Origin: Halomonas huangheensis
GTDB lineage: Bacteria; Pseudomonadota; Gammaproteobacteria; Pseudomonadales; Halomonadaceae
DNA: 64,000 bases
Assembly (NCBI RefSeq): GCF_001431725.1
Contig: NZ_CP013106.1
Span: forward strand, 186,001 to 250,000
Direction of reading: 5' to 3'
Shown: piece by piece, positions 1 to 8,386 of the stretch
Numbering within the stretch: position 1 is the first letter of the stretch
How the letters are laid out: each line of letters starts with the position of its first letter
Made by a program: the position numbers and the translations under genes
The notes under the pieces: generated by a model
Database searches by the model: none
What the model saw: only the letters and a program-made list of their open reading frames with translations
Told to the model about the DNA's origin: nothing

Positions 1-797
1 CTGCGAAGAATCGCCTGCAGGTCAGCGGGTAGCTCGTTCCAGGCCTCATCGTTGACCATGGCTTCGAACATCACCGTTGGTTCGTGCCAGCCGGGGTAAT
101 AGTAATACTCCGCTGCCTGATGCAGGCCGAAGGCCAGGTCATTGTAGGGGCCGATCCATTCGGTGGCGTCGATCGCTCCTGATTGCAGGGACGTAAAGAT
201 TTCGCCGCCAGGCATGTTGACGATGGCGACGCCCATCTGACTCATCACCTCACCGCCGAGCCCCGGCATACGCATCTTCAGGCCCTGAAGGTCATCCACC
301 GAGTTGATCTCGCGGTTGTACCAGCCGCCCATCTGCACGCCGGATGCCCCTGCGGCCATGACTTCCACACCAAATTCATCGTACAACTCGTTCCACAGCT
401 CCAGGCCGCCACCATAGTGCAGCCAGGCATTCATTTCCTGAGCATTCATGCCGAAGGGAACGGCGGCAAAGAACTGAGCTGCTGGCGCCTTACCTTTCCA
501 GTAGTAGGAAGCCGAATGGCCAATCTGGGCGGTTCCTTCCGAAACCGCATCGAATACCTCGAAACCTGGTACCAGCTGTCCGGCACCGAACACTTCGATG
601 GTCAGGCGGCCATCGGACATTTCCTCGACCAGTTGCGCGAGGCGTTCCGGCCCCTGGCCAACCCCGGGAAAGTTCTTCGGCCAGGACGTTACCAGCTTCC
701 ATTCGTAGGTTTGCTGGGCCTGAGCCTGTGTTGCTACCAGCAGGGCTGCGGTGGTAGCCGTCAGCGCGACAACACGAATGAGTGACGTGTGATGCAT
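1..797 (-). CDS. TRAP transporter substrate-binding protein (DctP family), 3' end cut by window
   Basis: Periplasmic binding protein of a TRAP transporter; it captures a small organic acid and delivers it to the DctQ/DctM permease encoded just upstream. About 265 residues are visible from an ATG at 797. The N-terminus has a signal peptide ending near AQAQ, then the mature start with the motif TSWPKNFPG, typical of the subfamily that binds keto acids or related carboxylates. Later motifs include GGWYNRE, KMRMPG and the conserved region around GAIDATEWIGPYND. A strong ribosome site (AAGGGG, 804-809) lies 6 nt before the ATG. The gene is downstream of the permease genes, separated by a 389 nt spacer with repeats, so it may be made in excess from its own signals. 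The exact ligand cannot be told. The stop codon lies outside the window. Confidence 0.9.
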   Translation of the reverse strand, partial: MHHTSLIRVVALTATTAALLVATQAQAQQTYEWKLVTSWPKNFPGVGQGPERLAQLVEEMSDGRLTIEVFGAGQLVPGFEVFDAVSEGTAQIGHSASYYWKGKAPAAQFFAAVPFGMNAQEMNAWLHYGGGLELWNELYDEFGVEVMAAGASGVQMGGWYNREINSVDDLQGLKMRMPGLGGEVMSQMGVAIVNMPGGEIFTSLQSGAIDATEWIGPYNDLAFGLHQAAEYYYYPGWHEPTVMFEAMVNDEAWNELPADLQAILR

Positions 798-810
798 TTG
801 TATCCCCTTG

Positions 811-852
811 GTATTTTTGAACGGTTATTCTTGAACGGTTATTGTTGAACCG
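811..852 (-). repeat. Three tandem 14-bp repeats in the leader of the TRAP binding-protein gene
   Basis: On the minus strand three consecutive 14-mers of the form CCGTTCAAGAATAA (variants at 1-3 positions) end just before the AAGGGG ribosome site (804-809). The period is exact. A comparable three-copy 14-bp repeat precedes the ribosome site of gap (24022-24062). Function unknown: a leader mRNA element or protein-binding iterons are possible. Confidence 0.7.
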
Positions 853-1081
853 CTGTTGTGGAGTGTTGTTGTGGGTCGTTCATGTGAGCTGCTTGAGAGA
901 GTTCCTTGCACGAAGGGCGTACTGGCAGTGTCTTCACTCTGCGATGCTGGCTCGTGTCGGGTTGACGGAACGCCGCTCTGGACACTATAGACGCCCGCGC
1001 GTGAGTGTCGATGCCAGGCTCTCCACGCTGATACCAACGGCAGCATCAGTATGTGATCTGAGGCGAAGCATGCAGAAAAGT

Positions 1082-1123
1082 GGGGCTGAGGCTGGGGCTG
1101 GGGCTGGGGCTGGGGCTGGGGCA
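1082..1123 (+). repeat. GGGGCT hexanucleotide microsatellite
   Basis: Four perfect GGGGCT units (1094-1117) are flanked by GGGGCTGAGGCT and GGGGCA, giving five consecutive G4 runs separated by two bases. The G-rich strand is the template for the leftward TRAP genes. Such spacing is the classical requirement for an intramolecular G-quadruplex. It lies in the spacer between the large permease gene and the binding-protein gene. Confidence 0.85.
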
Positions 1124-1153
1124 GGGAAAGGGGGAGAATGGAACTACGGAAGG

Positions 1154-1178
1154 GCCAGCGGGCAGTGCGCCCGCTGGC
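1154..1178 (-). terminator. GC-rich hairpin after the dctM gene
   Basis: Perfect 10-bp inverted repeat (GCCAGCGGGC, 5-nt loop, GCCCGCTGGC) nine bases past the dctM stop codon. There is no clear U-run after it on the minus strand, so it may be an attenuator or an mRNA-stabilising hairpin between permease and binding protein rather than a full terminator. Confidence 0.5.
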
Positions 1179-1186
1179 ATGCAGTG

Positions 1187-2590
1187 TCAGAACTGGGATG
1201 GCAGCCAGGTGGCCAATTGCGGGAAGAAGGCCAGTGCCAGCAGCATACAGAGCTGCAATACAATAAAGGGAATGACGCCGCGATAGATCGCTGAAGTCGG
1301 CACGGAGTCCGGCGCCACACCGCGTAGATAGAAGAGCGCGAAGCCGAAGGGCGGTGTCAGGAAGGAAGTCTGCAGGTTGATGGCAATCATGATACCCAGC
1401 CAGATCGGATCGAGTCCCATGGCCAGCAGAATCGGGCCGACAATCGGCACCACCACAAAGGTGATCTCGATAAAGTCGAGAATGAAGCCAAGTAGAAAGA
1501 TCACCAGCATGACAATGATGGTCGCGCCGATCACGCCACCTGGCATGCTATCGAACAAATGAGTGACCAGTTCCTCACCGCCGTAGGCACGGAACACCAG
1601 CGAGAACAACGCCGCACCGATCAGGATCAGGAACACCATGGTGGTGACATTGGTGGTCGAGCGAAGTACTTCCTTGAGCGTCGCCATGTCCAGCCGACGG
1701 TAGGCTAGAGCCAGCACCAGCGCACCGAAAGCACCGACAGCGGAAGCCTCGGTGGGAGTGGCGAATCCGCCGAGGATCGAGCCCAGTACGGCGACGATCA
1801 ACACAATGGGGGGTACCAGGCCCTTGAGCAGCAATAGACCCAGGCCGCTATTGTGGCCCATCTCAGCCATCAGCTCATCGCGGTCAACTGCAGGGGCGGC
1901 GCTGGGCTTGAACATCGCCACCAGGCCGACATAGAGGATATAGACGGCGACCAGCAGCAGGCCGGGCACCAACGCGCCCATGAACAGATCGCCAACCGAG
2001 ACCGTCTTGGGGCTGAAGATTCCCATCTCGAGCTGTGCCTGCTGGTAGGCAGATGACAGCACATCACCGAGCAGCACCAGCGCGATCGATGGAGGAATGA
2101 TCTGTCCCAGGGTACCGGTGGCACAGATGGTGCCGGTAGCCAGCGATGGGCTATAGCCACGCTTGAGCATGGTCGGTAGCGACATGAGGCCCATGGTGAC
2201 CACCGTGGCGCCGACAATACCAGTGGAAGCGGCGAGCATCATGCCGACCAGCGTCACCGAGATCCCCAGACCGCCACGTAACGAACCGAACAGCAGAGCC
2301 ATGGCATCAAGCAGGGTCTCGGCAACTCGCGACTTCTCCAACAGAACCCCCATCAACACGAACAGGGGTACCGCCAATAAGGTGGTGTTGCTCATGATGC
2401 CGTAGAGGCGATTGGGGAAGGCGTTGAGGTAGCTACCGTCAAAGTTGGCGTCGATACCGATCGACTCCAGTCCATAGCCAAGGCCGGCGAAGGCCAGAGC
2501 GGTGCCGGCCAGCGACAGCGCCACCGGGTAGCCGAACATCAATACCGCACAGATGACACCGAACAGCACCAGAGGCATGTACTCAAGCAT
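1187..2590 (-). CDS. dctM: TRAP transporter large permease (DctM)
   Basis: Large integral-membrane subunit of a tripartite ATP-independent periplasmic transporter; it carries the substrate path and sodium coupling. 467 residues, hydrophobic throughout, with about a dozen membrane segments and the characteristic loops: the NRLYG/VPLFVLMG region near residue 70 and the TGTLGQIIPPSIALVLLGD motif near residue 160. Residues about 225-245 form a hydrophilic insert, as seen in the keto-acid/mannitol-chloroaromatic branch. The start ATG overlaps the stop of dctQ by one base, so the two are translationally coupled. The binding-protein gene follows after a 389 nt spacer. Confidence 0.95.
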   Translation of the reverse strand: MLEYMPLVLFGVICAVLMFGYPVALSLAGTALAFAGLGYGLESIGIDANFDGSYLNAFPNRLYGIMSNTTLLAVPLFVLMGVLLEKSRVAETLLDAMALLFGSLRGGLGISVTLVGMMLAASTGIVGATVVTMGLMSLPTMLKRGYSPSLATGTICATGTLGQIIPPSIALVLLGDVLSSAYQQAQLEMGIFSPKTVSVGDLFMGALVPGLLLVAVYILYVGLVAMFKPSAAPAVDRDELMAEMGHNSGLGLLLLKGLVPPIVLIVAVLGSILGGFATPTEASAVGAFGALVLALAYRRLDMATLKEVLRSTTNVTTMVFLILIGAALFSLVFRAYGGEELVTHLFDSMPGGVIGATIIVMLVIFLLGFILDFIEITFVVVPIVGPILLAMGLDPIWLGIMIAINLQTSFLTPPFGFALFYLRGVAPDSVPTSAIYRGVIPFIVLQLCMLLALAFFPQLATWLPSQF

Positions 2591-3150
2591 TACAGGTGCT
2601 CCTCGTTGGCGTCGTCAGGCTGCGCATCAGGATCGAGTCTGCCGGTGAGGATCAGGCCCTTGCGATAGATTTCCACTAGCCCCTGCACAATCATCAACAG
2701 GGCAAACAGCGGGATCAGAGTCTTGAGTAGAAACACGCCAGGGATGCCTCCGGCATCCGGCGAGCCTTCGAGAATCCGCCAGGACTTGCCAACGTAGCCG
2801 AGGCTGGTCGCGATCACGAAGATCATGACCGGCAGCAGCAGGAACAGGGTACCGAGCAGATCAACCAGTGCCTTGCCGCGTGCCGACATGCCGCGGTAGA
2901 AGATATCCACACGCACATGGCCGTCGTGGCGCAGTGTATAAGCGGCAGCCAGCATGAAGACAGCAGCATGCATGTACATCACCGATTCCTGCATTGCGAT
3001 GCTGTTGACGCTGAAGGCATAGCGCAGCACCACAATCAGAAACTGAATCACCATCATTGCCAGGATCAGCCAGGCAAGTGATTTACCGAGATATTCGGAG
3101 CAGCGGTCAAGGGCGGCTATGGGGGGCGGTAGGCCATGGGAGTTGGGCAT
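2590..3150 (-). CDS. dctQ: TRAP transporter small permease (DctQ)
   Basis: Small four-helix membrane subunit that pairs with DctM. 186 residues with hydrophobic segments near residues 28-47, 62-80, 95-118 and 140-160; between the second and third sits a conserved HDGHVRVDIFY motif, diagnostic of DctQ proteins. It is first in the leftward dctQ-dctM-binding protein unit. The 283 nt in front of it (3151-3433) hold no convincing gene and presumably the promoter. Confidence 0.93.
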   Translation of the reverse strand: MPNSHGLPPPIAALDRCSEYLGKSLAWLILAMMVIQFLIVVLRYAFSVNSIAMQESVMYMHAAVFMLAAAYTLRHDGHVRVDIFYRGMSARGKALVDLLGTLFLLLPVMIFVIATSLGYVGKSWRILEGSPDAGGIPGVFLLKTLIPLFALLMIVQGLVEIYRKGLILTGRLDPDAQPDDANEEHL

Positions 3151-3433
3151 GGGAGGGCTTCCAGTCTAGCTCTGGTTATTGTCGAGCGTCTTCACCGAGG
3201 GAAACACACATCGCCTCATGAGCATTTCAGGCGCATTTCCCCGAGGCGTGGGGGTGAAGGCTTGTGCTGACTATACGTGAAGCCCGATACAACTGTCATT
3301 GTACTGCCACCAACGGGCGAGCGAAGTAGACCGTCTCGCAGGTCTTGTATGTCTCTGAGCCATCAGGTGTCCTTGGGCAAGCGTTTCGGCACTCCAGCGC
3401 GCCGATATCATGCCAACTGGAGCAACCTTTCTG

Positions 3434-4246
3434 TCAGGCGGCGGCTACGGCCATCGCCTGGCGGCAGGCATTTGGCAGTTGGATATCGATAGCCACCGGC
3501 AGATGGTCGGAGAACAGGTGGTCAAGGACTTCGACTTCGTCGGCGTGCAATGACGATGACAGCAGAATATGGTCCAGTGCCCGTCGTGGTCGCCAGGAGG
3601 GGTAACTGGGCACGGGGGCTACGGGGTGCAGCGGCAGGGCATCACAGAAGCGCCCGTGTGACTGGAGGCGATCAGGCGTGCAGTTGAGGTCACCCATCAC
3701 CACGACGTGACGTAGAGGCGAGACCAGTTCGCTGAGGTAATCCAACTGGCGTCGCTGGGTGCGTTGTCCCAATGACAGGTGTGCCACTATCAGATGCAGT
3801 GCATCCGGGCCATTGCCGAAGCGGGCATGAATGGCACCGCGACCAGGTAACGTGCCGGGGAGGCTATGCTCTTCAATCTGGCAGGGGCGTAATCGCGACA
3901 ACAGTCCATTGCTGTGCTGTCCGAGGCGTCCCAGGTTACGGTTGAGCTGCTGATAGTGATGAGGAAAGCCGCCGGCTTCCGCCAGGTAATGCACTTGATT
4001 GACCTGACTGGAGCGAAAACTACCGCCATCGACTTCCTGCAGGCCCACTACGTCAAAGCGTGACAGAACCTCGGCGATCAAGCCGAGGCGTTGTTGCCGC
4101 TCAGGAGTTGGCAGAAAATGTTGCCAGCTGCGCGTCACATAGTGGTGGTAGGCCGATGTCTGGATTCCCACCTGCAGGTTGAAGGTCAAGAGCTTCAGAT
4201 GCTCTCGACCGGGGGCCGGGAAACGTGCATCGGCCAGAGAAGACAT
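3434..4246 (-). CDS. Endonuclease/exonuclease/phosphatase (EEP) family hydrolase
   Basis: Predicted Mg2+-dependent phosphodiesterase or nuclease of the EEP superfamily. 270 residues with the hallmark motifs in order: LLTFNLQVG near residue 20, the metal-binding LQEVDGG near residue 70, VVAHLSLG (catalytic His), MGDLNCTP (Asp and Asn) near 180 and the terminal SDHLPV (Asp-His pair) near 250. No signal peptide, so probably cytoplasmic. It starts 2 nt after the dsbA stop and is therefore co-transcribed with dsbA, an arrangement also known in Pseudomonas. The substrate is not known for this branch. Confidence 0.88.
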   Translation of the reverse strand: MSSLADARFPAPGREHLKLLTFNLQVGIQTSAYHHYVTRSWQHFLPTPERQQRLGLIAEVLSRFDVVGLQEVDGGSFRSSQVNQVHYLAEAGGFPHHYQQLNRNLGRLGQHSNGLLSRLRPCQIEEHSLPGTLPGRGAIHARFGNGPDALHLIVAHLSLGQRTQRRQLDYLSELVSPLRHVVVMGDLNCTPDRLQSHGRFCDALPLHPVAPVPSYPSWRPRRALDHILLSSSLHADEVEVLDHLFSDHLPVAIDIQLPNACRQAMAVAAA

Positions 4247-4248
4247 GT

Positions 4249-4896
4249 CTACTCAGCCTCTGCCTGGCCTGCTCGTTCCTCGCGGACCTTTTCGACCAGG
4301 CGCGAGGCGACCTTTGGCATGTTCTCGAGGCTGCCGGCCGAGCTCGGCGAGACGATATAGCGTCCATCAACGACCAGTGCCGGCACGCCCATCAGCTGCA
4401 GGTTACGAGTAGTAGCTTGAGAGCGATTGATCTGTGATTTGACGCCAAAGCTGTTCAGCGCGCTCAGTGCATCTTCCTCACTGACGTCGTAATCGGAGAA
4501 GAAGTCCGCGATATCGGCCAGGTCGCTGAAGCGACGACCGTCTTGATGCATGGCATCGAAGAAGTCCTCATGCGTCTTGTCGATGATGCCCAGCTCTTCG
4601 GCGGCGAAGTAGGCCTGGGCATGAGAACGCCAGCTGTCACCCATGATGGCCGGAAGACGCTCGAACTCCACGTCCTCGGGAAGGTCGGCAACCCAATTGT
4701 TGAGCGGATCTTCCAGGGCATAGCAGTGCGGACATCCGTACCAGAAGACCTCGGTCACATTGATCTTGCTGTCATCCGAGCCCAGGTGCACCTCGTTGGG
4801 GGCCAGGGTGTAGCCTTCTTCCTCGGCAGCAGTGGCGGTGATTGCGGCTGTGGACAGGCTAAGCCCCACCAATCCAACCATCAATGACTTCAGCAT
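4249..4896 (-). CDS. dsbA: Thiol:disulfide interchange protein DsbA
   Basis: Periplasmic oxidase that introduces disulfide bonds into secreted proteins and is reoxidised by DsbB. 215 residues: signal peptide ending near TATAAEE, a thioredoxin fold with the active site CPHC inside FWYGCPHCYALE near residue 55, a helical insertion, and the cis-proline motif GVPALVVDGRY near residue 170. Length fits the 208-216 residues usual for the family. Reading leftward it heads a two-gene unit with the EEP hydrolase. The 231 nt upstream, to the cytochrome c4 gene, are gene-free and should carry its promoter. Confidence 0.96.
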   Translation of the reverse strand: MLKSLMVGLVGLSLSTAAITATAAEEEGYTLAPNEVHLGSDDSKINVTEVFWYGCPHCYALEDPLNNWVADLPEDVEFERLPAIMGDSWRSHAQAYFAAEELGIIDKTHEDFFDAMHQDGRRFSDLADIADFFSDYDVSEEDALSALNSFGVKSQINRSQATTRNLQLMGVPALVVDGRYIVSPSSAGSLENMPKVASRLVEKVREERAGQAEAE

Positions 4897-5127
4897 GCTT
4901 TGCTATCTCCTTGAGACTGTTTTCCGCGGAGGTCCGTTGGACACCCGCCAGTGCGAACGCTGTTTTGAGTCTATAACGCGTAAGGGGTTCCCTGCAGTAT
5001 CTGTCGCGCTGATCGTGAATTCCTTGCTTGCGCGTATATAGAGTTGCTGGCTGTGTATATAGCGAGGCAGCCAGAGGGCCGCCTCACAGGCTATGAATGA
5101 CTGGGTTGGCACAGTCGCTTGTCAGGC

Positions 5128-5748
5128 TTAATGCAGCCCCTGCACATAATTACCCACTGCTTCCATGTCCTCGTCACTCATCCGCGAGGCAATATCGGAC
5201 ATCATGCCATTGAGATCATTGCTGCGATCTCCCGCAGCGAAAGCCTGCAGGGATGTGACGATATATTCAGCATGTTGTCCGGAAAGTGCCGGATAGCCTG
5301 CCGAGCCGATACCGCCGCCATTCGGTGAGTGGCAAGCCGAACAGGCAGGAACACCCTTGGCCAGGTCGCCGGCGCGGTAGAGCTCCTTTCCGCGCTCGAG
5401 CAACTGCTGGTCGGGATCTGCCTGGCCGACAACGGGTTCCTGACTGGCGAACCAGGCCGCGACATTCCAGGCGTCCTGGTCCGTATAGTCGTCCAGTTGC
5501 CCGACCATTTGTGGTACTGCTCGATCACCATCACGAATATCGATGATCTGTCTGGCCAGGTAAGGGGCATGTTGGCCGGCGAGGTTGGGGAAAATGGGGC
5601 CGATGCCAACGCCGGTCGGGCCATGACAGGCGGCGCAGGCCTGCGCCTTCTCCTTGCCTGCAGCGGCATCTGCGTCACTCTGCATGTCAGCGTGCACGGT
5701 ACCGACGGCACCGAGGGTAATTGCCAGGCTTGCCAGTAACTGTCTCAT
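5128..5748 (-). CDS. Dihaem cytochrome c4
   Basis: Periplasmic or membrane-attached dihaem electron carrier, often a donor to terminal oxidases. 206 residues: a cleavable signal peptide (AVGTVHA), then two homologous cytochrome c domains, each with a CxxCH haem site (CAACH near residue 38, CSACH near 137) followed by GPTGVGIG or SPNGGGIG. Methionine ligands are plausible in PQMVGQL and LNGMMSDIA. This is the standard c4 architecture. The gene lies between dsbA and engB, a conserved order in Pseudomonas-like genomes. Confidence 0.94.
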   Translation of the reverse strand: MRQLLASLAITLGAVGTVHADMQSDADAAAGKEKAQACAACHGPTGVGIGPIFPNLAGQHAPYLARQIIDIRDGDRAVPQMVGQLDDYTDQDAWNVAAWFASQEPVVGQADPDQQLLERGKELYRAGDLAKGVPACSACHSPNGGGIGSAGYPALSGQHAEYIVTSLQAFAAGDRSNDLNGMMSDIASRMSDEDMEAVGNYVQGLH

Positions 5749-6067
5749 CGCTAGATCACTTATGCCGTTATGTTGTTCAGGATGGGCCCCGGTCGGTTTG
5801 CGGCACTATGGTCGCCGGGCTCTGGCAGGCCATTTTCAGGCCTGTCGCTGGTGGCATCGGCACGGTGTTATGATAGAGATGAGGAAACGCCGATCAGCTG
5901 TAATGCGTGAGGGGTCTGCCATGAACCTTTCGCAAGGAACCCTTTCGCAAGAGCAGCACTCCTCAATCCAGATGCCACACAGCTCTAACTATAACCAATC
6001 ACCCCCAGGGCGGAAATGTCGCTCTGACTCCCTTACCATTGTTCACTGTCAGGAACCGCACCGCCTC
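5749..6067. other. Divergent spacer between cytochrome c4 and engB genes
   Basis: 319 nt with no supported gene. It must contain the promoters of both divergent genes. Visible elements: an inverted repeat CAGGCC/GGCCTG near 5828-5846, a TATGAT hexamer near 5870 that could be a -10 for engB, and a two-copy repeat of CCTTTCGCAAG at about 5926-5951. Confidence 0.5.
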
Positions 6068-6682
6068 ATGCCGCTAAAGTACGCTTCGGCCCGTTTTCTT
6101 ACCAGCGCTCCCACCTTGGCCAGCTGCCCTGCCGACAGCGGTGCCGAGGTTGCTTTTGCCGGTCGTTCCAACGCCGGGAAGTCCAGCGCAATCAATGTCA
6201 TCACTCAGCAGAAGGCGCTGGCGCGCACGTCTCGTACACCGGGGCGCACTCAACTGATCAACTTCTTTTCGGTTGGCGACGATAGCCAGTGCCGGCTGGT
6301 GGATCTGCCCGGTTACGGCTATGCCAAGGTGCCGGAAAAGGTCAAATTGGAGTGGCAGCGCCACCTCGCCGAGTACCTACAGCAGCGTGCTTCGATCAAG
6401 GGGCTGGTGCTGGTGATGGATGTCCGCCACCCGTTGACCGAGTTTGATCTGACGCTGCTGGATGTCGCTGATGAGCGTAGCCTTCCGGTGCATATCCTGC
6501 TCACCAAGGCCGACAAGCTGAAGAATGGGCCAGCAAGAAACGCGCTCAACCAGGTCCGCACGCGCCTACGTGAATGGGAAGACCTGGTGACGATCCAACT
6601 GTTCTCTGCGCTCAAGCGCCAGGGGGTCGAAGATGCCCATCGACGCCTGGACGAGTGGTTGGATCAGCCCGACGAGGCATGA
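6068..6682 (+). CDS. engB: Ribosome biogenesis GTPase EngB (YihA/YsxC)
   Basis: Essential small GTPase acting in late 50S ribosomal subunit assembly. With the start at ATG 6068 ([10 protein letters not shown]) it is 204 residues, the normal family length; the frame is open further upstream but without homology. GTPase motifs: G1 GRSNAGKSS near residue 35, G2 [10 protein letters not shown]3 [10 protein letters not shown] near 80, G4 TKADK near 145, G5 SALK near 178. No strong ribosome site stands directly before this ATG, so the start rests on the family length and the conserved N-terminus. Confidence 0.95.
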   Translation: MPLKYASARFLTSAPTLASCPADSGAEVAFAGRSNAGKSSAINVITQQKALARTSRTPGRTQLINFFSVGDDSQCRLVDLPGYGYAKVPEKVKLEWQRHLAEYLQQRASIKGLVLVMDVRHPLTEFDLTLLDVADERSLPVHILLTKADKLKNGPARNALNQVRTRLREWEDLVTIQLFSALKRQGVEDAHRRLDEWLDQPDEA

Positions 6683-6691
6683 TGTTCTCGT

Positions 6692-7438
6692 TCACTGTGG
6701 CTTGGTGCGGCTTGGTGCGGCCTGGTGCGACAGGAACGACTCCAGCTCCCGTACATTGGTCAGTCGCGTGACGCCGCTCGGCAAGTTGCCGGTTTGTGCC
6801 TCGGGAGGGGCGATCCACACGGCTCGCATGCCCAGGCGTAACGCTGGCAGAACATCTTCCTGCCATGAGTCGCCAATATGCAGAGCCTCGGACGGACTGG
6901 CACCGAAGCGTGCCAGCATGGCAAGAAACGCCCGTGGATCAGGCTTGGGTGCGAATATCTCGCCCGCGGCGATACTGTGTTCGAAAAGACGTGACAGCGG
7001 CAGTTGGTGGAAAGCCACATTGCCATTGGTGATGGTGCCGAGGCGGTAGCGCTGGCCGAGCCGCTCCAGCATCGCGTCGACTCCCTCGAAAGGGGTGAGC
7101 TGGATGCGTAGGGTGTGGAAGTGTGCCATGGCCAGCGCTGCCCAAAGTTGTGCAGCTGCGTGATTGACGCCACTTTCCTTGAGTAGAGCAATCAGAGTAC
7201 GTTCACGCAGCCAACTGAAGTCACCGCGTCGGGCCCATTGCTGGAGGCCCAGCGCGATACGGCGTTGACGGTACTCGTCGAGCTGAATGGCGGGGGTTGG
7301 TGTCTCGCCACGCGAGCGTTGCCATTCAGCGAGGGTTGCCACCAACCAGTCGAAGTGACCGTGTTCGGTACGTTCCATCACCCCGGCGTTATCCCACAGG
7401 GTGTCGTCAAGATCGAAGGTCAACACCCTCAATGTCAT
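6692..7438 (-). CDS. HAD-superfamily hydrolase (YigB-like)
   Basis: Predicted phosphatase resembling E. coli YigB (5-amino-6-(5-phospho-D-ribitylamino)uracil phosphatase, riboflavin pathway). 248 residues: motif I FDLDDTLWDN with the nucleophile and acid Asp near residues 9-11, an all-helical cap domain, motif II TITNGN near 135, motif III Lys in APKPDPRAF near 165, motif IV HIGDSWQED near 190. The last dozen residues derive from a 10-bp tandem repeat (about 6701-6730). It ends the leftward dapF-DUF484-xerC block, where yigB is also found in enterobacteria, which supports the assignment. Confidence 0.88.
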   Translation of the reverse strand: MTLRVLTFDLDDTLWDNAGVMERTEHGHFDWLVATLAEWQRSRGETPTPAIQLDEYRQRRIALGLQQWARRGDFSWLRERTLIALLKESGVNHAAAQLWAALAMAHFHTLRIQLTPFEGVDAMLERLGQRYRLGTITNGNVAFHQLPLSRLFEHSIAAGEIFAPKPDPRAFLAMLARFGASPSEALHIGDSWQEDVLPALRLGMRAVWIAPPEAQTGNLPSGVTRLTNVRELESFLSHQAAPSRTKPQ

Positions 7439-7453
7439 GGTATCTGTCCTGGA

Positions 7454-8386
7454 TCAAGAGGTTGATTCCGGCTCCGTATCGGCGGTATCTCCGCGTCCTG
7501 TACGTCGCCGGGCTCGTGGATGAGCCTGGTCATAACTCTGTGCCAGCTGCTGCCAGTCGAGGCGGGTGTAGACCTGAGTCGTCGATAGATTGGCATGGCC
7601 GAGCAGCTCCTGCACGGCACGCAAGTCCTGGCTGGACTCCAGCAGGTGGCTGGCAAAGGAATGACGTAGACGGTGAGGATGCAGATGTTCAGGAAGGCCG
7701 CGTCGGCGCGCCTGGGTAACAAGGCGTTGCTGGATGGCTCGATGACCGAGACGCCGTCCTTGTTGGCTGACAAACAGCGCCTTTTCATCATCTGCAACGA
7801 AAGTACTGCGGATGCCCAGCCAGCACTTGAGTGCTTCGCGAGCGCGTTTTCCTACAGGTACCTGGCGAGGCCTGGAGCCTTTACCGATGACTCGCACACG
7901 CTGTTCCTGCAAATCGCCGAGATCCAATGACGCCAGCTCAGCAAGACGCAAACCACTGGAGTAAAGCAGTTCAAGCATGGCCTGATCGCGCACCGATAGT
8001 GGTGATCCGTCATGGGGAGTGTCGAGAAACTGCGCCAGCTGGTCGACATCCAGTGGTTTGGGCAGATCTTTCGGTGTCTTCGGTCCTCGGTTGAGCGTCA
8101 CTGGGTTATGAGTGAGGAGGCCTCGTTCCACCAGAAATTCACTGAACCGTGACAGCGCGGCACGCCTGCGTTGCAGGCTACGCGAGGCAAGGCCTCTGGC
8201 GCGTTCAGCACCGAGAAAGTTGCGGATGGCTTTGCTGTCGAGGCCTTCCACCTGATCGGCACCACGGGATTGCTGGTGCTCGATCAGTGACGTCAGGTCG
8301 CGGCGATAGGCGTCGAGCGTTGCCGGGCTGGCAGTCTGGCCCAGCTCGGTGAGGAAGCCCTCGACTTCGCTGACCAGCTTAGTCAT
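7454..8386 (-). CDS. xerC: Site-specific tyrosine recombinase XerC
   Basis: Chromosome dimer resolution at dif together with XerD. 310 residues: an N-terminal SAM-like DNA-binding domain (residues 1-105) and a C-terminal catalytic domain with the conserved Arg in SSGLRLAEL near residue 148, a Lys in the VIGKGSRPR hairpin, HRLRHSFASH (His-x-x-Arg) near 240, LLGHANLSTTQ (His) near 265 and the nucleophile Tyr in VYTRL. The C-terminus is extended by a basic, then acidic, tail. Its ATG overlaps the end of the DUF484 gene by 8 bases. Genomic position (dapF-DUF484-xerC) fits xerC rather than a phage integrase. Confidence 0.96.
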   Translation of the reverse strand: MTKLVSEVEGFLTELGQTASPATLDAYRRDLTSLIEHQQSRGADQVEGLDSKAIRNFLGAERARGLASRSLQRRRAALSRFSEFLVERGLLTHNPVTLNRGPKTPKDLPKPLDVDQLAQFLDTPHDGSPLSVRDQAMLELLYSSGLRLAELASLDLGDLQEQRVRVIGKGSRPRQVPVGKRAREALKCWLGIRSTFVADDEKALFVSQQGRRLGHRAIQQRLVTQARRRGLPEHLHPHRLRHSFASHLLESSQDLRAVQELLGHANLSTTQVYTRLDWQQLAQSYDQAHPRARRRTGRGDTADTEPESTS

